Positions 53,099 to 64,000 of a DNA stretch of 64,000 nucleotides are shown here, piece by piece. The stretch is from contig CM056742.1 in NCBI GenBank assembly GCA_029851415.1, forward strand, positions 11,325,736 to 11,389,735. Direction: 5' to 3'. The stretch is from Eretmocerus hayati. Lineage: Eukaryota; Arthropoda; Insecta; Hymenoptera; Aphelinidae. Within the stretch, counting starts at the first letter, position 1, and each line of letters opens with the position of its first letter. The notes under the pieces were generated by a model, which saw only the letters and a list, made by a program, of their open reading frames with translations, searched no databases and had not been told where the DNA came from. The position numbers were made by a program, and so were the translations under genes.

Positions 53099-53158
53099 CT
53101 ATTTGATCGATAAACTTTTTTTGTAAGCCTGCGTTATCGTTCAAGAGTGGGGTTAATT

Positions 53159-53420
53159 TTTCGGAAAGACTAAAATTCGGAAAGTCAAAGTTCGGAAAGC
53201 CCAAAATTTGGAAGGATTAAAATTCGGAATGCAGAATTACGGGAGGACGAAAATTCGGAAATCTAAATTTCGGAGGGACAAAAATTCGGAATGCAGAAAT
53301 TCGGACGGACAAAAATTAGGAATTGTGAAAAATCGGAAGAGCAAATTTCGGAATGGTCAAAATTCGGAGGGAAATTTTCCGGAAAGCCAAAAATTCGGAA
53401 AAAACGGGGAAAAAGTTGCA
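53159..53420. repeat. Minisatellite of about 18 bp (AAAATTCGGAA core)
   Basis: About 14 imperfect copies of an AAAATTCGGAA-type core with purine-rich spacers (GGAC, GAGC). Frames on both strands remain open because the unit lacks stops. Confidence 0.85.
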
Positions 53421-53429
53421 GAATCAATA

Positions 53430-55940
53430 TGAACATGATCGTTGTCGGAATCACGTATGAATTTGAAGTGATATTGGCAAATCTCAGGATTTAGGCGATT
53501 TTGATGTTTTGACTCGAGGAACCTTACGACAATGGTCCCTTGAATTATTTCGTGTTCTACGTTGACGGGTTTCGAAGATCTCCTCATGGTTCATCGTATT
53601 CAATACTTTTCGAGCTCGTAGTTAATACCAAAAAAAGTTTTCCGAGGCATATTTCGATGAATCTTTTAAAGTCCTTGCGAAGGCCACGATTTGTGCGGTC
53701 GTATTTTGCGTCAAATCGGAACTACACCCATTTCACTTCAATACGATTGATACTTCTTCATAAAAGGATTACCAAAAACATATTCCCCAGGAAAACGAAA
53801 AAAAAATTTTTTTTTTAATTTTTTAAAAAATTTTTTTTTCAAGAGTTGAAGCGACGTGCCCGTGGCCTTGCGCGTGCTTGACACAATGAAAATAAAATTT
53901 CGCGGCGCAGCATTACATTTGCCAAGTTATTCTAAGAAATATTTTCGAATTTAGAATGCAAGTATGTTTCAAGTTGAGAGATTGGATGAGAATTTTTTTG
54001 GTTGAGAAGTCGAATGGATAAAGTTATAAACTTATGACCTTAGAAAGAACAGAGAGATTTTGAAAAAATTCCTGATGAACCTTGTGGTTGAAGGCACATA
54101 TTTAATTCTCTATGAAAAATTTATGCGACATCTCAATCACAATCTACAATCTCTCTAACTAAAGAACGCTCATGAACCATCCGCACTTCTTCAAAAGTCA
54201 ATCAAGTGATTGGATTGTCTGAGGGAACGGGCCTTGAAAGCATATTGAGTTGACTGTTCGTTCAAAAGCATGGCATGATAAACGTGTCATCATACTTTTT
54301 TGAAGATTCTCAAGTATCCTCTTGAGCAGGTTGGAGAAAGTTGTTGAATGGGATCACACTGTATTGCGGCGATCCATCATGAAGATCAAGACAAGGATTA
54401 TAACCCTATATAACGGCTCGAAAGCTCAACTCATCGAGCTAACCATTCGAATAATATCCAGGGTATCTTTTGACACTTGCCCAATCGCCTCAGCAAATTG
54501 ACGATCGGATTCAAATCTCACATTCAGATCGCATGGGATTCTTTATGACTCGATGTTTTTGAGACAAAAGTATATCAATGAACTCAATTCATCAACTCTT
54601 ACGAAGGGAAAATATAATTTTTTAGCTATAGAGAGAATTTTCTTTGTCGGTGAAGTTCAGAATTCTTGAATCCTCGGGACTCTCAAGAATCGGCACATTT
54701 TTGTTGATTATCGGATGGTCCAGTTTGCTTAACATCTTTACACCAGATGTGCAAAAATGAAATATCGTGTGATAATCACACGAGACCTCACTTTTCGGTT
54801 GCGGAAAAATTTCGTGACACGAAAAATTTATTCAGGAGTTGCAAATTGACGAGAAGTGTTGGAAGTTGAGATTTGAAAATTTTTGATTTTTTTCGAAAAC
54901 AAGCATGACGTGACGTCAATCTCGTAGTCATGTGTTCCTGAGGTTTTTACAATTGACAGGATTTTCTCTGATTTTCAAATTCTATCGCGAATTTATTCAT
55001 CAAAGGTTGTCACTGGACATTGAAAATTGCACACGTCTACCTCTCTCTCCGACAGGATTGTCAGTGACTTGAAATTCAGTACATTTAACTGATTTCCAGT
55101 GAACTTCACTGCGAATCAGTGATTGGGGGCGATTTTCACTGATTCCAGCGGAGAAAGTGTAGGGGACAAAACAAGTGAGGTTGTCAATACTACCAAATCC
55201 ATTCATATCATGTTTTACCCCCACAACCCCTGAACTACCAATAAGAGTTACCCAAGAACTAATTTCTTCCGCCTCATTCGATAACAAAATACAGCTTCGT
55301 CCCCTTTTTTTTACCCTATACGGGTGGGATATGTGATGCAAATGATGAAATTAATTCTGAAAAATCTGAATTTTATTAATTTTTCGTCGATCTGAAAGGA
55401 AAAATAATCGAAAAGGATAAATAATTCTAATCTCAATGTCAGACACGAAATCGAGCTTGAAATTCTTGCTGAACAAGTAAAAAAAAGATACCGATCAAAA
55501 GCGAGCTTTTAAACAACATTGCAAAGTAATCTCTGAGTGAAATCTCATCGTGTGAATTTCGTAGACCATAGAGAGAGATACGAAGGTAAGTGTAACGCAT
55601 GTATAATGCAGAAACTTTGCGTCTCGCAAAAGAGAAATCCATCTCTGGGGCGCGTCGCATCGGCGGAATTCCACCACTAAACGCGTGGACCATCACGCAT
55701 CGCGGCAAGGCGCGTCAACTCTGAGTAGCGCATACTCATGTATTACACACTGTAACGGTCCATCGTTCCCCAAAATATACTTCTCAATAACTTTCGCTCA
55801 TAATCAGCTCAATACATACACTCTAATTATCTCTCAAAATTTCACCAAAAAATGAAGTAAAAAAGTGTCAAGAAAAAAATCGGTCACTACCGATCGACGT
55901 ATAATTTTCATAAAGGAATCTCGATCGGAAGCTGCGTTCA
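53430..55940. other. No gene recognised
   Basis: AT-rich, with long A and T runs near 53798-53840. Minus-strand frames at 55000-55341 and 55439-55708 lack recognisable motifs. Confidence 0.4.
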
Positions 55941-55945
55941 CCAAA

Positions 55946-55966
55946 GACACACACACACACACACAA
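55946..55966. repeat. AC dinucleotide microsatellite
   Basis: A run of ACAC repeats about 20 bp long. Confidence 0.9.
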
Positions 55967-56879
55967 CACATGAATTGAACCAAGAGAGTAAGACCCCGCC
56001 TGAGGCTCCTTCGGCACCATTCCATAGTGCCTTATTCAGGCCCGTTATGCCAGAGAGCCGAGCGGAACCGAGCTGTCCCGAAGCTCTATGGGTCTGGGAC
56101 CCTTACCTTATACACACGACGTTCACCTGATGATAGAGAGACCAAGCTTGTGTTTTACCTTCACCGTTCTCTGGCGTGGCATAGCTTGCCAGTTCGTTCA
56201 TCTCTTTGGTACCAAGAGCTTCCTCTCCCACCTATACCAGTGTTTACCAAGCACCTACATGTGATATTTGTGATGTGAAAATACCGATTTTTGATAGATC
56301 GGTATTACAAAAAGTGGTTTCCCAAGTGAACAGGTGCTCGGAATTAGTGATGATGTTAAAAAAAGGAGCTTTAGAATTTTGAATTTGGTGTTGTGCATGA
56401 AAAGAAGTAGATGGACGTGTACATGAATTTTCTAACGAGAAGCAGCTGAGAGCGGCGGCGAGCCTATATTGGGCTTGTAGGCATCAGGATCTAGGAGCGC
56501 CTATATTGCCTCCTTCCCGCTGCGGCTTTGAGATAACATGGCGTGAGTTCCAGTAGCTGCAGCGCATACCGAACTCTTGCGTATTATAGCCTTGAAATAT
56601 GTACCCTATATAGATCAGATTCACACCTTTGTTGGTACACATTTTACCCATAGTTTTCTTGAATGTTATTCCTGATCGTTGAATTGAATGATCAAAATAT
56701 TGTTATAAAGACATTTTTCTTTTTTTAAATGGGGCCGGCAAAGAGCGGTTTTTGGGGCACACTTCTTCCAAAAAATTTCCATGATGGATTACCTGGTTTC
56801 CTCGATTGGTTATTACTCGAGTTTCGATACAAAGGACTAAAACTTTAAAAGTGCCTGTACCGCACTGATTTTCCACTTT

Positions 56880-57830
56880 CTCGGGTAGTTTGTCGAAAAA
56901 CACGGTTCGATACACGGGTGTAAAACCTATTTTTCGCATCCTCGTGTTGATTCCGACCTTACCCATCACTCGGACGCGGAAAAAAGTTTTTCCACCCTTA
57001 TCTTATCGAAATGTACTAAGTATTTTCATTTGCAAGTGATAGGTTTCCGGGCCGAGTCATAGGCGGGGGTCGGAATTATCACGAAGATGCGAAAAGTAGA
57101 TTTTACTCCTGTGTATATCGAACTGTGTTTTTTGACAGACTGTGCGAAAAAATATCTTTTTGGCATAGTGCGACTAAACAGCCATTTTTCTCCCCGGCTC
57201 GAATCGGAAAATTGGCGTTTAGTCGCCCTGATACCAAAAAATAGTATATGCACCTCGCTCGTCGGGCCGTTTTGGGGCACTGGGAATCTTTTCCCCCTCG
57301 TTTTCCCCACGTTACACTCGGAGAAAATTAATTTCCATGCCCCAAAACAGCCTAACCTCGCATCAGTGCATGATGTACTACATATTCACGCACCGACTTT
57401 CCACTTCCTCTGTCAGTTTGTCAAAAAATACAGTTCAATACACGGATGTCAAATTTATTTTTTGCGTCCTCGTGATGATTCCGACCCTTGCCTGCGGCTT
57501 GGATCCGGTACCCATCACTCGGACGCGAAATAGTATACTTTGATACAAGGGTGGAAAATAACCTTACGAGACCAGTACGTCCGCTGATTAGTACATTTTG
57601 ATACAAGTGTACAAAAATAGGTTTCACACCCGTGTATTGAACTGTGTTTTTCAACAAAAGTGTCTTTTGTACACAGATTTTCCACTTTCTCGCACAGTTT
57701 GTCGGAAAACACAATTCGATACACGTGTGTAAAACCTATTTTTCGCATCCTCGTGTTGATTCCGACCTTCGCCTACGGCTCAGGCCAGGAACCCATCACT
57801 GGGACGTGAAAAAAATTTTTTCTGATCACA
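56880..57830. repeat. Cluster of dispersed modules with CCCATCACTCGGACGCG core
   Basis: Module of about 90 bp (CGATACACGGGTGTAAAACC, TTTTCGCATCCTCGTG, TTCCGACC, CATCACTCGGACGCG) in plus orientation at about 56905-56990, 57430-57540 and 57715-57815, with inverted parts at about 57045-57115 and 57600-57640. Related to 48895-49015. Probably copies or rearranged ends of an unclassified element. Confidence 0.65.
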
Positions 57831-58002
57831 TACCTAAATGATCAAAAAAGGTGTTTTTTTAGACATTATTTCTCTTTTAGAAGTGATTGGTGAGCGTGGT
57901 TACTTGAAAATGGTTCCTGCACAAACATCTATAAATAATTCCAAATAGTGGATGACCTGGTCCCATGATCTGATCGCAAGCCTGAATTATTAAGGCGATG
58001 CG

Positions 58003-58378
58003 GTCACCGTGCACCGTGCACGCTGAAAATTATTCCCACTTTTCTCCGATAGTCTTGCGATTTGGACTAAAAGACGAGAAGACGAATACTTATTATCTTC
58101 TAACTTGAGTTCGTCTTCTCGTCGTTTAGTCCAAATCGCAAGAATATCGGAGAAAAGTGGGAATAATTCTAGCGCAGGCACTTCCTAACCTATAATATAC
58201 GCATATTGTAATTCTCACTTTTATCCGATTCTTTTGCGATTTGAGCTAAATGACGAGGAGACGAACTCAAGTTAGATAATAATAAGCATTCGTCTTCTCG
58301 TCGTTTAGTCTAAATCGCAAGAATATCGGAGAAAAGTGGGAATGACTTTCAGCGTGCACGGTGATCGAATCGCCTTAA
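58003..58378. mobile_element. MITE containing two successive hairpins
   Basis: Outer inverted ends AAGGCGATGCGGTCACCGTG and its relative ATCGCCTT, with CACCGTGCA/GCGTGCACGGTG, adjoin TTAA on the left and right. Inside are two tandem palindromes (about 58030-58166 and 58214-58345), both with arms containing TTCCCACTTTTCTCCGAT-like and CGTCTTCTCGTC-type sequence. No gene. The internal hairpin has evidently duplicated. Confidence 0.8.
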
Positions 58379-58584
58379 ATTAGTGTTTTCTTGGACATTG
58401 GAAAAAAATGGTTTAGGCACATCTTTTCTAGAAAAAATGTTGATAACAGATTTTTACCCTAGCGGGACTGAAGTACGCACTTTCGCTCCTTATTTTTGGG
58501 CGTAATGTGATTCATTTTCACCTGAGTAGCAAACTTTACTCCCTCAACGGAATTGGCGTTGAAAGAAATCGGAAGTAAATTTTG

Positions 58585-58660
58585 CCCCGAGCGGGATTCG
58601 AACCTACGCCCAAGAGATTGGTGTGATCCTAAGGCTAGCGGTCTGTCGCCCCTCCACGGA
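58585..58660 (-). tRNA. tRNA-like relic (pseudogene or SINE head)
   Basis: Minus strand has a clear T-arm/B-box (GTAGGTTCGAATCCCGCTC) and an upstream stretch resembling an anticodon region (ACCGCTAGCCTTAGGATCAC). I cannot close a proper acceptor stem or assign an anticodon, so it is unlikely to be a working tRNA. Confidence 0.45.
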
Positions 58661-58979
58661 GGATCACACTTGTGGTAACACTAATTGTCTACATAACTCT
58701 CGCATAGACATACAACCTCTGATTAGGTCGTCTTTTGTTGTTTTTAGATAAATAATGATTCGAGCGTTATACAAACGTATTCTGAAGAGATCATATTATA
58801 AAAAGGATTTCAAAAAAATATCCATTAATATTAATCTTCAGAACATTTTTCAAATGATACTCGAATATTGAGCTGTGTAACGTTGGATGGGAGAATATCG
58901 ATCGATCAATTCTGGTTGGAAATTCAGAAAAGTTGATATGATATTACAAAATGAAGATTTTTTTAGACCATTTCGACAT

Positions 58980-59070
58980 TGTTTTTCAGTCGGGGGGCTC
59001 CGCCCCCTGCGACCCCCGGCGGGGCTCCGCCCCTGCGATCCCCGGCGGGGCTCCGCCCCGGACCCCATCC
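58980..59070. repeat. Tandem GC-rich GGGGCTCCGCCCC palindromes
   Basis: Three tandem units of about 27-29 bp, each with a GGGGCTCCGCCCC palindrome and CTGCGACCCCCGGC-type spacer, in AT-rich DNA. Inverted relative of 47343-47445. Confidence 0.8.
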
Positions 59071-59080
59071 CCGCCGCCCG

Positions 59081-59140
59081 CGACAATTAGCCTCGGTATT
59101 TCCAAGGCGGCATAACTGCCAAGACACGGTCGTTGTGACC
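59081..59140 (-). other. Possible 5S rRNA-derived fragment
   Basis: Minus strand has ACAACGACCGTGTC, then CCGCCTTGGAAATACCGAGG, resembling the first and last parts of insect 5S rRNA as I remember it, with the middle deleted. If real, it is a pseudogene or SINE head. Weak. Confidence 0.25.
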
Positions 59141-59149
59141 CACTGCGCC

Positions 59150-61720
59150 AAAGAATCGGATGCGCGCGTGGATGGGGGGTGGGGGGGGGGCGTACTTTAG
59201 TCTCGTAGGATCAAAAATAGCATATGCAACTCGGGAGTAATGTGGGCCTCAAACTCCCGGGTGTTTCAATCCACACCCGGAAGTAAAAGGCCCACTTTAC
59301 TCCCTTGTTGCGTAATATACTATTCCAGGATACCCAACAACTTCGTGTATTTTGAATTTGAATGGTCAAGAGACTGTTCTATTCAGAAAATTTGCTCCTC
59401 TTGAATATGATTGTTACAGTAGTTGAAATTTCGATTTAATCCAATTTGATTCGATTCAATTAACTAAGAATCAATATTTTAACGCAGTTTTTCTTGAAAT
59501 TTTCAATTTTTGACTTTCTGATTTTATAAGTGACCTACCTGAATAATATCAATGTTTCATTAATAAATCCTCTCCAACACCACCCGATAAAGAAATTAAT
59601 TTTTTAAACGCCGCATCCCTTCAAAATTGAGGAATCTGACGGGAAATAACATTGAAAAACATTTTCGTGAGAAAATGAAAGTTGAAGAGATTAAAAGTGA
59701 TGACCGGTGACTGTACTTACTCGACGACGAGTTTTTCTCTGCCGAGAAATTGTTGTTTATATATACTTGAGTGCATTGCTCGGAGAAATTTCACGACGAC
59801 TCAGAGCACTATAATACTTATTGAGATACTTCGAAAGGTTCTTCGTTGGGTATATTGCTCCCTCATTATGTGCGTATTGTAAAAATCGTATACCTATGTA
59901 TCTTCCTCGTAATATGCGGTGCAAAAGTTTCAACTTCATTTTCCGGTCGGATGGCTGGCTACTGTAGTACATATACTAGAAGTGGAGGTAGTTTCACATT
60001 CTCTAAAGCGTTTAAAAAAACTAAAGCGCTTCGCGAGACAAAGTATAGTAAGTTCTGTCTTACTGCAAGTGACCTTGCTTCATTACCACTGTAAAGTGCA
60101 ACGAACTCTAGTAATTTTTTTTTTTTTTTTTTGGAAATCTATGTTTAAACCTTAAAAAACTGTAAAATGAAGAATTTTAGGTAATTTAAAATGAAACTGT
60201 TATTTTATGACTCTGGACCAATTCTCACGTTTCCAAATCACTCTGGAAGATCTCGTATTTTTATTTTGGCGTACATACATACATACATATATCTCTGCAT
60301 TGTCTCGAAATCAGACTCACACACGTATTAAAACTTGAAACTTTATATCGTATGCAACTGGAATTATCCCACGCTCATATAAACGCCTTTCTTTTACAAT
60401 GCCGACCTTCTCACGCACTATAACCAAAGCTATCTCGTACAGCTCAAATGGTAGAATGGTATAGTCCGTACGTATGTGCATGTCCTATTATTTGGAATCT
60501 TGCACGCGACTTTCTACATTTCTGATGTGTCATTTTCACCAAACTCCCAACTTACTGCACTCGATCATAAACTCAGCAATTACTTCAATATATGCGATTT
60601 AAAAACTCGTGACCTAATGAAAAAATAGATTCAAAGCTGCTTCTTCAGCTACTTATTTAGGCTAAATTTTGTGTATAATTTTTCAAGTTTCAAAACGGTA
60701 AAAGTGTTACGACTACTCGACTAGTGTAAAACGAGTATTAAAGAATCTACAGTAATTTTTGGCTTACGTGAATTTTAGTGAGTGGTAGAATAGTCCTGTA
60801 AACTGTTCAAGATAAAAGTTTTAAAAAATCTCATTCAGTTCGGGTAATCATTGTAATTGGTGAATTACGATATACTATACATTGTATTATTGTGGAGAAA
60901 ACTGTAGTATAATATACCCTTGTCCTGATTTAGCCTTTGGCTCATTGATTATTGGTTAATCATTTCGATGCGTATGCCCATACAACTATTGTAATTCACT
61001 CGGTATAAATCTGCTGCGCAACGGAAATCCTAATGACGTTGCTCAATCCAGGCCTTATAGACTATACCTATCGGATAATTGCTGTACTGATTTGGAGTGT
61101 GTCAGTTTCACTTGAGATTTTTATTATTCAAATGTCAATCTTCTTTTCTGCCCCTTTCACCGACTGAATTGTAAGCAATGATTTTATGAATGAATGAATC
61201 GCGTGAATTTATTCGTTTTTTTTTTCTTTAGATTGATGGGATTTATGATGTGAAAGAATCAGTTTGAAACAAAAGAGGTTCAAATTGCGAATCAGGACGT
61301 TCAGTGAGAAATCCACTTATCAATTTTTTCTTTTTCAAAGGATTTCCACGTGACTGTTTCTTTTTTCAATGAATATTGGTATGATTGCTTGTATATTAGA
61401 TAAGACGTTCATGATTTGAATTCTCCAATCTAACTCAGCATTTGAATATTCTGAAAATGGATTAAAATTCACTTCTTTCTAATTAGCACATAAAAGCAGA
61501 CCAAGGTGAAATTAGACAACTTTTTTATTTTACAAGATTCAACATCCGTTGGAAAATTAAGACCTGAGGTCGGGGAATTCTTTTTCATATAATTTGGTGA
61601 TTAGAAGAGACGGAGAAAATTTTTTTGAAAAATCGATATTCAATCTCTTTTATTTTGCGGGACCTACAGTTTAAGGTGGGTTCTGTACCGCCGAAACCAC
61701 CAAAAGGCACTTATGAAAAC
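59150..61720. other. No gene recognised
   Basis: AT-rich sequence with a T run at 60115-60132 and a CATA-rich stretch near 60270-60292. Frames near 59682-60155 have no recognisable features. Confidence 0.45.
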
Positions 61721-61730
61721 TTCACATTAG

Positions 61731-61797
61731 TGCCGGCCGAGATTCGAACCCCCTATGCGTTGAAGTCAAGGACCTTATCCACGAAGTCACGGCGGCT
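61731..61797 (-). tRNA. tRNA-Arg-like pseudogene or SINE head
   Basis: Minus strand begins GCCGCCGTGACTTCGTGGAT and has AAGGTCCTTGACTTCAACG and GGGGGTTCGAATCTCGGCC. The D-arm, anticodon-loop (CTTCAAC) and T-arm order follows tRNA-Arg(TCG), but the anticodon stem cannot pair and the acceptor stem has two mismatches. Probably not functional. Confidence 0.5.
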
Positions 61798-61799
61798 TC

Positions 61800-64000
61800 T
61801 AATTGGAAAATATATGATTCCATTTTCAACTTAAATGAGATAGAAAACTGAAAATGTTGTCCAATTTCCCACAGGTCTATCGTAGTGATTGTGGGTAAAT
61901 TATTCCAACTATTTGAAGAACTACAAAGTCGGATAGCAAGAATTGATTACTCGAAACATATTTTGAAGATTATAGAGGAAGTATCGTTAAAAATGAGAAT
62001 TATTAGGCCTCCGATGAGCGCATTATAGTAAATAGCTTGTCGATATGAATAACGGTACATGAATACATAGACATTGAGGCGAGGTAGAAAAATTTTATGT
62101 AGGACACACGTCTATCCGATGGATGTAAAACAAGAGAACGTGAGGAAACATTTTTACGATGATCGTATAGAAGATGATCGAAACGCTTGTAAAATCATTT
62201 CCACCAAGGTTCCGAATTAGCGTAATCAACGCAAAAAGATTGCAATCTCTACATGCTCAGACAACCACGAATGCAATAGCTTATCAGCATATTCACTACT
62301 TGCTAAATTGATGAAAATATCTTGGATTTATAATCAATTGGGAAATGACGAAGAACTTGTTATTAAAATGCATAAACAAGGACATCTTCCTCCAAAATAT
62401 CTTAAGTTAGCCTTCTGATTATCACATCAAGATATCCATTCAACGCTTCGAAGTCTACTGAGAATTGATGACCTCGGCATCGCGTTAAGTAATTTCCGAC
62501 GTTCCTTTCTCATCAACCTCCAAAAAACAACGTTTTTTAACCATCCTTAAACCTCTAAATCTAAAAAAACTGGTTTAATATCAGAAAACCTGATTTGGCT
62601 TCCAAAAATGTTCGGAGGGATGGAATCGTCTTTAAAAAAATGTGTCCAATTTTTTTTATGTCAAGAATCAATTTCGTGATCATCTGGATAATTGTATTCA
62701 CGATAATTCCTTTTAGAATATTTTGAGGCAAAATTTTAGATAATTCCTCTGAGGGTATTTTAAAGCAAAATTGTAAGTAGGATTATAGTTTTTTAATGGA
62801 ATGTAAAAGTCAATCTTGGCTGGCATCACAAATCACGCCGATGTCAATTTCTCACACAAACTACTCACAGTTAATCGAAAAAGTCACCCCAGACTCCAGC
62901 AGATTATGATCAGATTTACAATTCAAAATAGATTAGAGTAGATTGAGTGGAAACTGCTGCAAGGATTTGGATAGTTCCCCAAATTTGCTGAAAATTTGAT
63001 TTTTACACTTCCTTAAAACTGTTATATGATTATTGGCTTATCTATTCAGGTACTTTTCTTTTAATAAGACAGGATTTGTTAAGGTAGTAACCTCGGTAGA
63101 AGATCCACCAATCAGATTTTGATCAAACTTGGCAGAGACATGTATTTGCGTGTCAATTGAACACAGAAAAAATTTCACGAGCATTGGCTACCCCTGAGTC
63201 AAATCATCAGCACAAACATTTTTAGATGTTATACACGCTGTCTTATGGGGCATCGCGAAGACTGACCGATCAGTTTTTGTTCAAGTCTTGCTCACTTATA
63301 GATCTTAATACAAAGAATGTGCTCGACTTTTTTTTCAACCTTTGGTTGGCTTGGAAAAAATGTCTGATTAATTTTCGGCGTGAAGTCACGAATAAGTCCC
63401 AATTAAGACAAATTCGCCCATAATCAGGGATTGATATTTCATGATTCGTGAGTCGGATGCTTATGCAAGTTTATGTGAGGGTGTATTGAGATCTGAACAC
63501 ATGTAGGAAAATTTGGGAAAATTGAAAAAAGTCGATCTATTTGACTCACGAGGTACCGAGGTTACTCCCTTAAGACATTCAAAATAAAATCGATCCTCGA
63601 AGTATCAGTAGCAGTTCTCGGTGGAACCAATTATTTTGGTCGGTATCCCTAGAACTAAGCATTTTCAAATGTCAATCCAAAAAATGTTTGCCCTATCTAC
63701 CAAACTTTTTCACTCCATATTCATCAAAAAATCGCCAATAAAAATATAGTCCCCCTATGAACGCGTTACATGTCGTAATCTAGGAAATTCCCAAGATTTC
63801 CCAAAAATTATCAAAAAAAAATCGAAAAAATCTCATGTCAGCCACTTTTACAAGATACCAAACTATCCAGAAAAATTTCCACGTCAAACCATCCGTCTCG
63901 CATCAAAGCACATAGATTTCTACCATCTCTCCCAGCATACATATATACACACGTATCAAATACCATATAGTAAGTAACATTAAACCTGTTGGCATCTAGA
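61800..64000. other. No gene recognised
   Basis: AT-rich sequence to the window edge with no convincing coding exon, repeat array or element end. Confidence 0.4.

Noticed and set aside
58585..58660. Functional tRNA gene
   Set aside because: Only the T-arm is convincing; acceptor stem and anticodon cannot be assigned.
61731..61797. Functional tRNA-Arg gene
   Set aside because: Anticodon stem is disrupted and the acceptor stem has mismatches; kept only as a relic.

Overview
This is AT-rich eukaryotic DNA, most likely from an insect. The reasons are a multi-exon gene with short GT-AG introns, a secreted chitin-binding (CBM14/peritrophin-type) repeat protein, and BEL/Pao, Penelope-like, pogo/mariner-type and other elements typical of arthropods. 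The sequence does not settle the order; a hymenopteran would fit, but that is a guess. There are no bacterial operons, CRISPR arrays or ribosome binding sites.

Left part (1-8.2 kb): the minus strand carries the 5' half of a lysosomal alpha-mannosidase (GH38) gene. I rebuilt nine in-frame exons from splice sites and family motifs; the gene runs off the left edge. Its introns hold a 26-bp minisatellite that switches strand, a short tandem repeat and a foldback element. At 7.7-8.2 kb lies an ORF-less Penelope-derived miniature made of two head-to-head 3' ends with hammerhead-ribozyme motifs.

10-19 kb: a decayed minus-strand duplicate of the chitin-binding gene (12.9-17.6 kb). Its 3' flank has been broken up by a long hairpin, a pogo-like remnant and a truncated TA-flanked element, and a GC-rich block of unknown origin sits inside it. 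Next comes a fossil transposase resembling the Transib/RAG1-like group (18.1-19.2 and 27.0-27.6 kb), split in two by a young, apparently complete BEL/Pao retrotransposon (19.2-27.0 kb; 254/253-bp LTRs, 5-bp target duplication, one long gag-pol frame).

29-39 kb: tandem repeats, then a nested mobile cluster. Two Penelope-like retroelement copies are joined head to head between 13-bp target duplications (32.0-38.6 kb). The left copy is interrupted by a 3.2-kb DNA transposon with ~510-bp inverted repeats, CACTG ends and a TAA target duplication, carrying one 564-codon gene. The sister Penelope copy preserves the empty insertion site, which proves the insertion.

39.7-43.9 kb: an intact minus-strand gene for a ~1,390-residue secreted protein with Ser/Asp-rich repeats, near-identical 60-residue His/Gly-rich repeats and a C-terminal CBM14-like domain. 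It appears to be the working paralogue of the pseudogene at 12.9-17.6 kb. The DNA on either side of it (31-39 and 45-50 kb) is also duplicated, so the locus grew by segmental duplication and then filled with transposons.

45-64 kb: no convincing host gene. It holds TA-flanked and foldback elements, several palindromic or tandem repeat arrays, dispersed GC-rich motifs, two tRNA-like relics, a double-hairpin MITE and AT-rich sequence.
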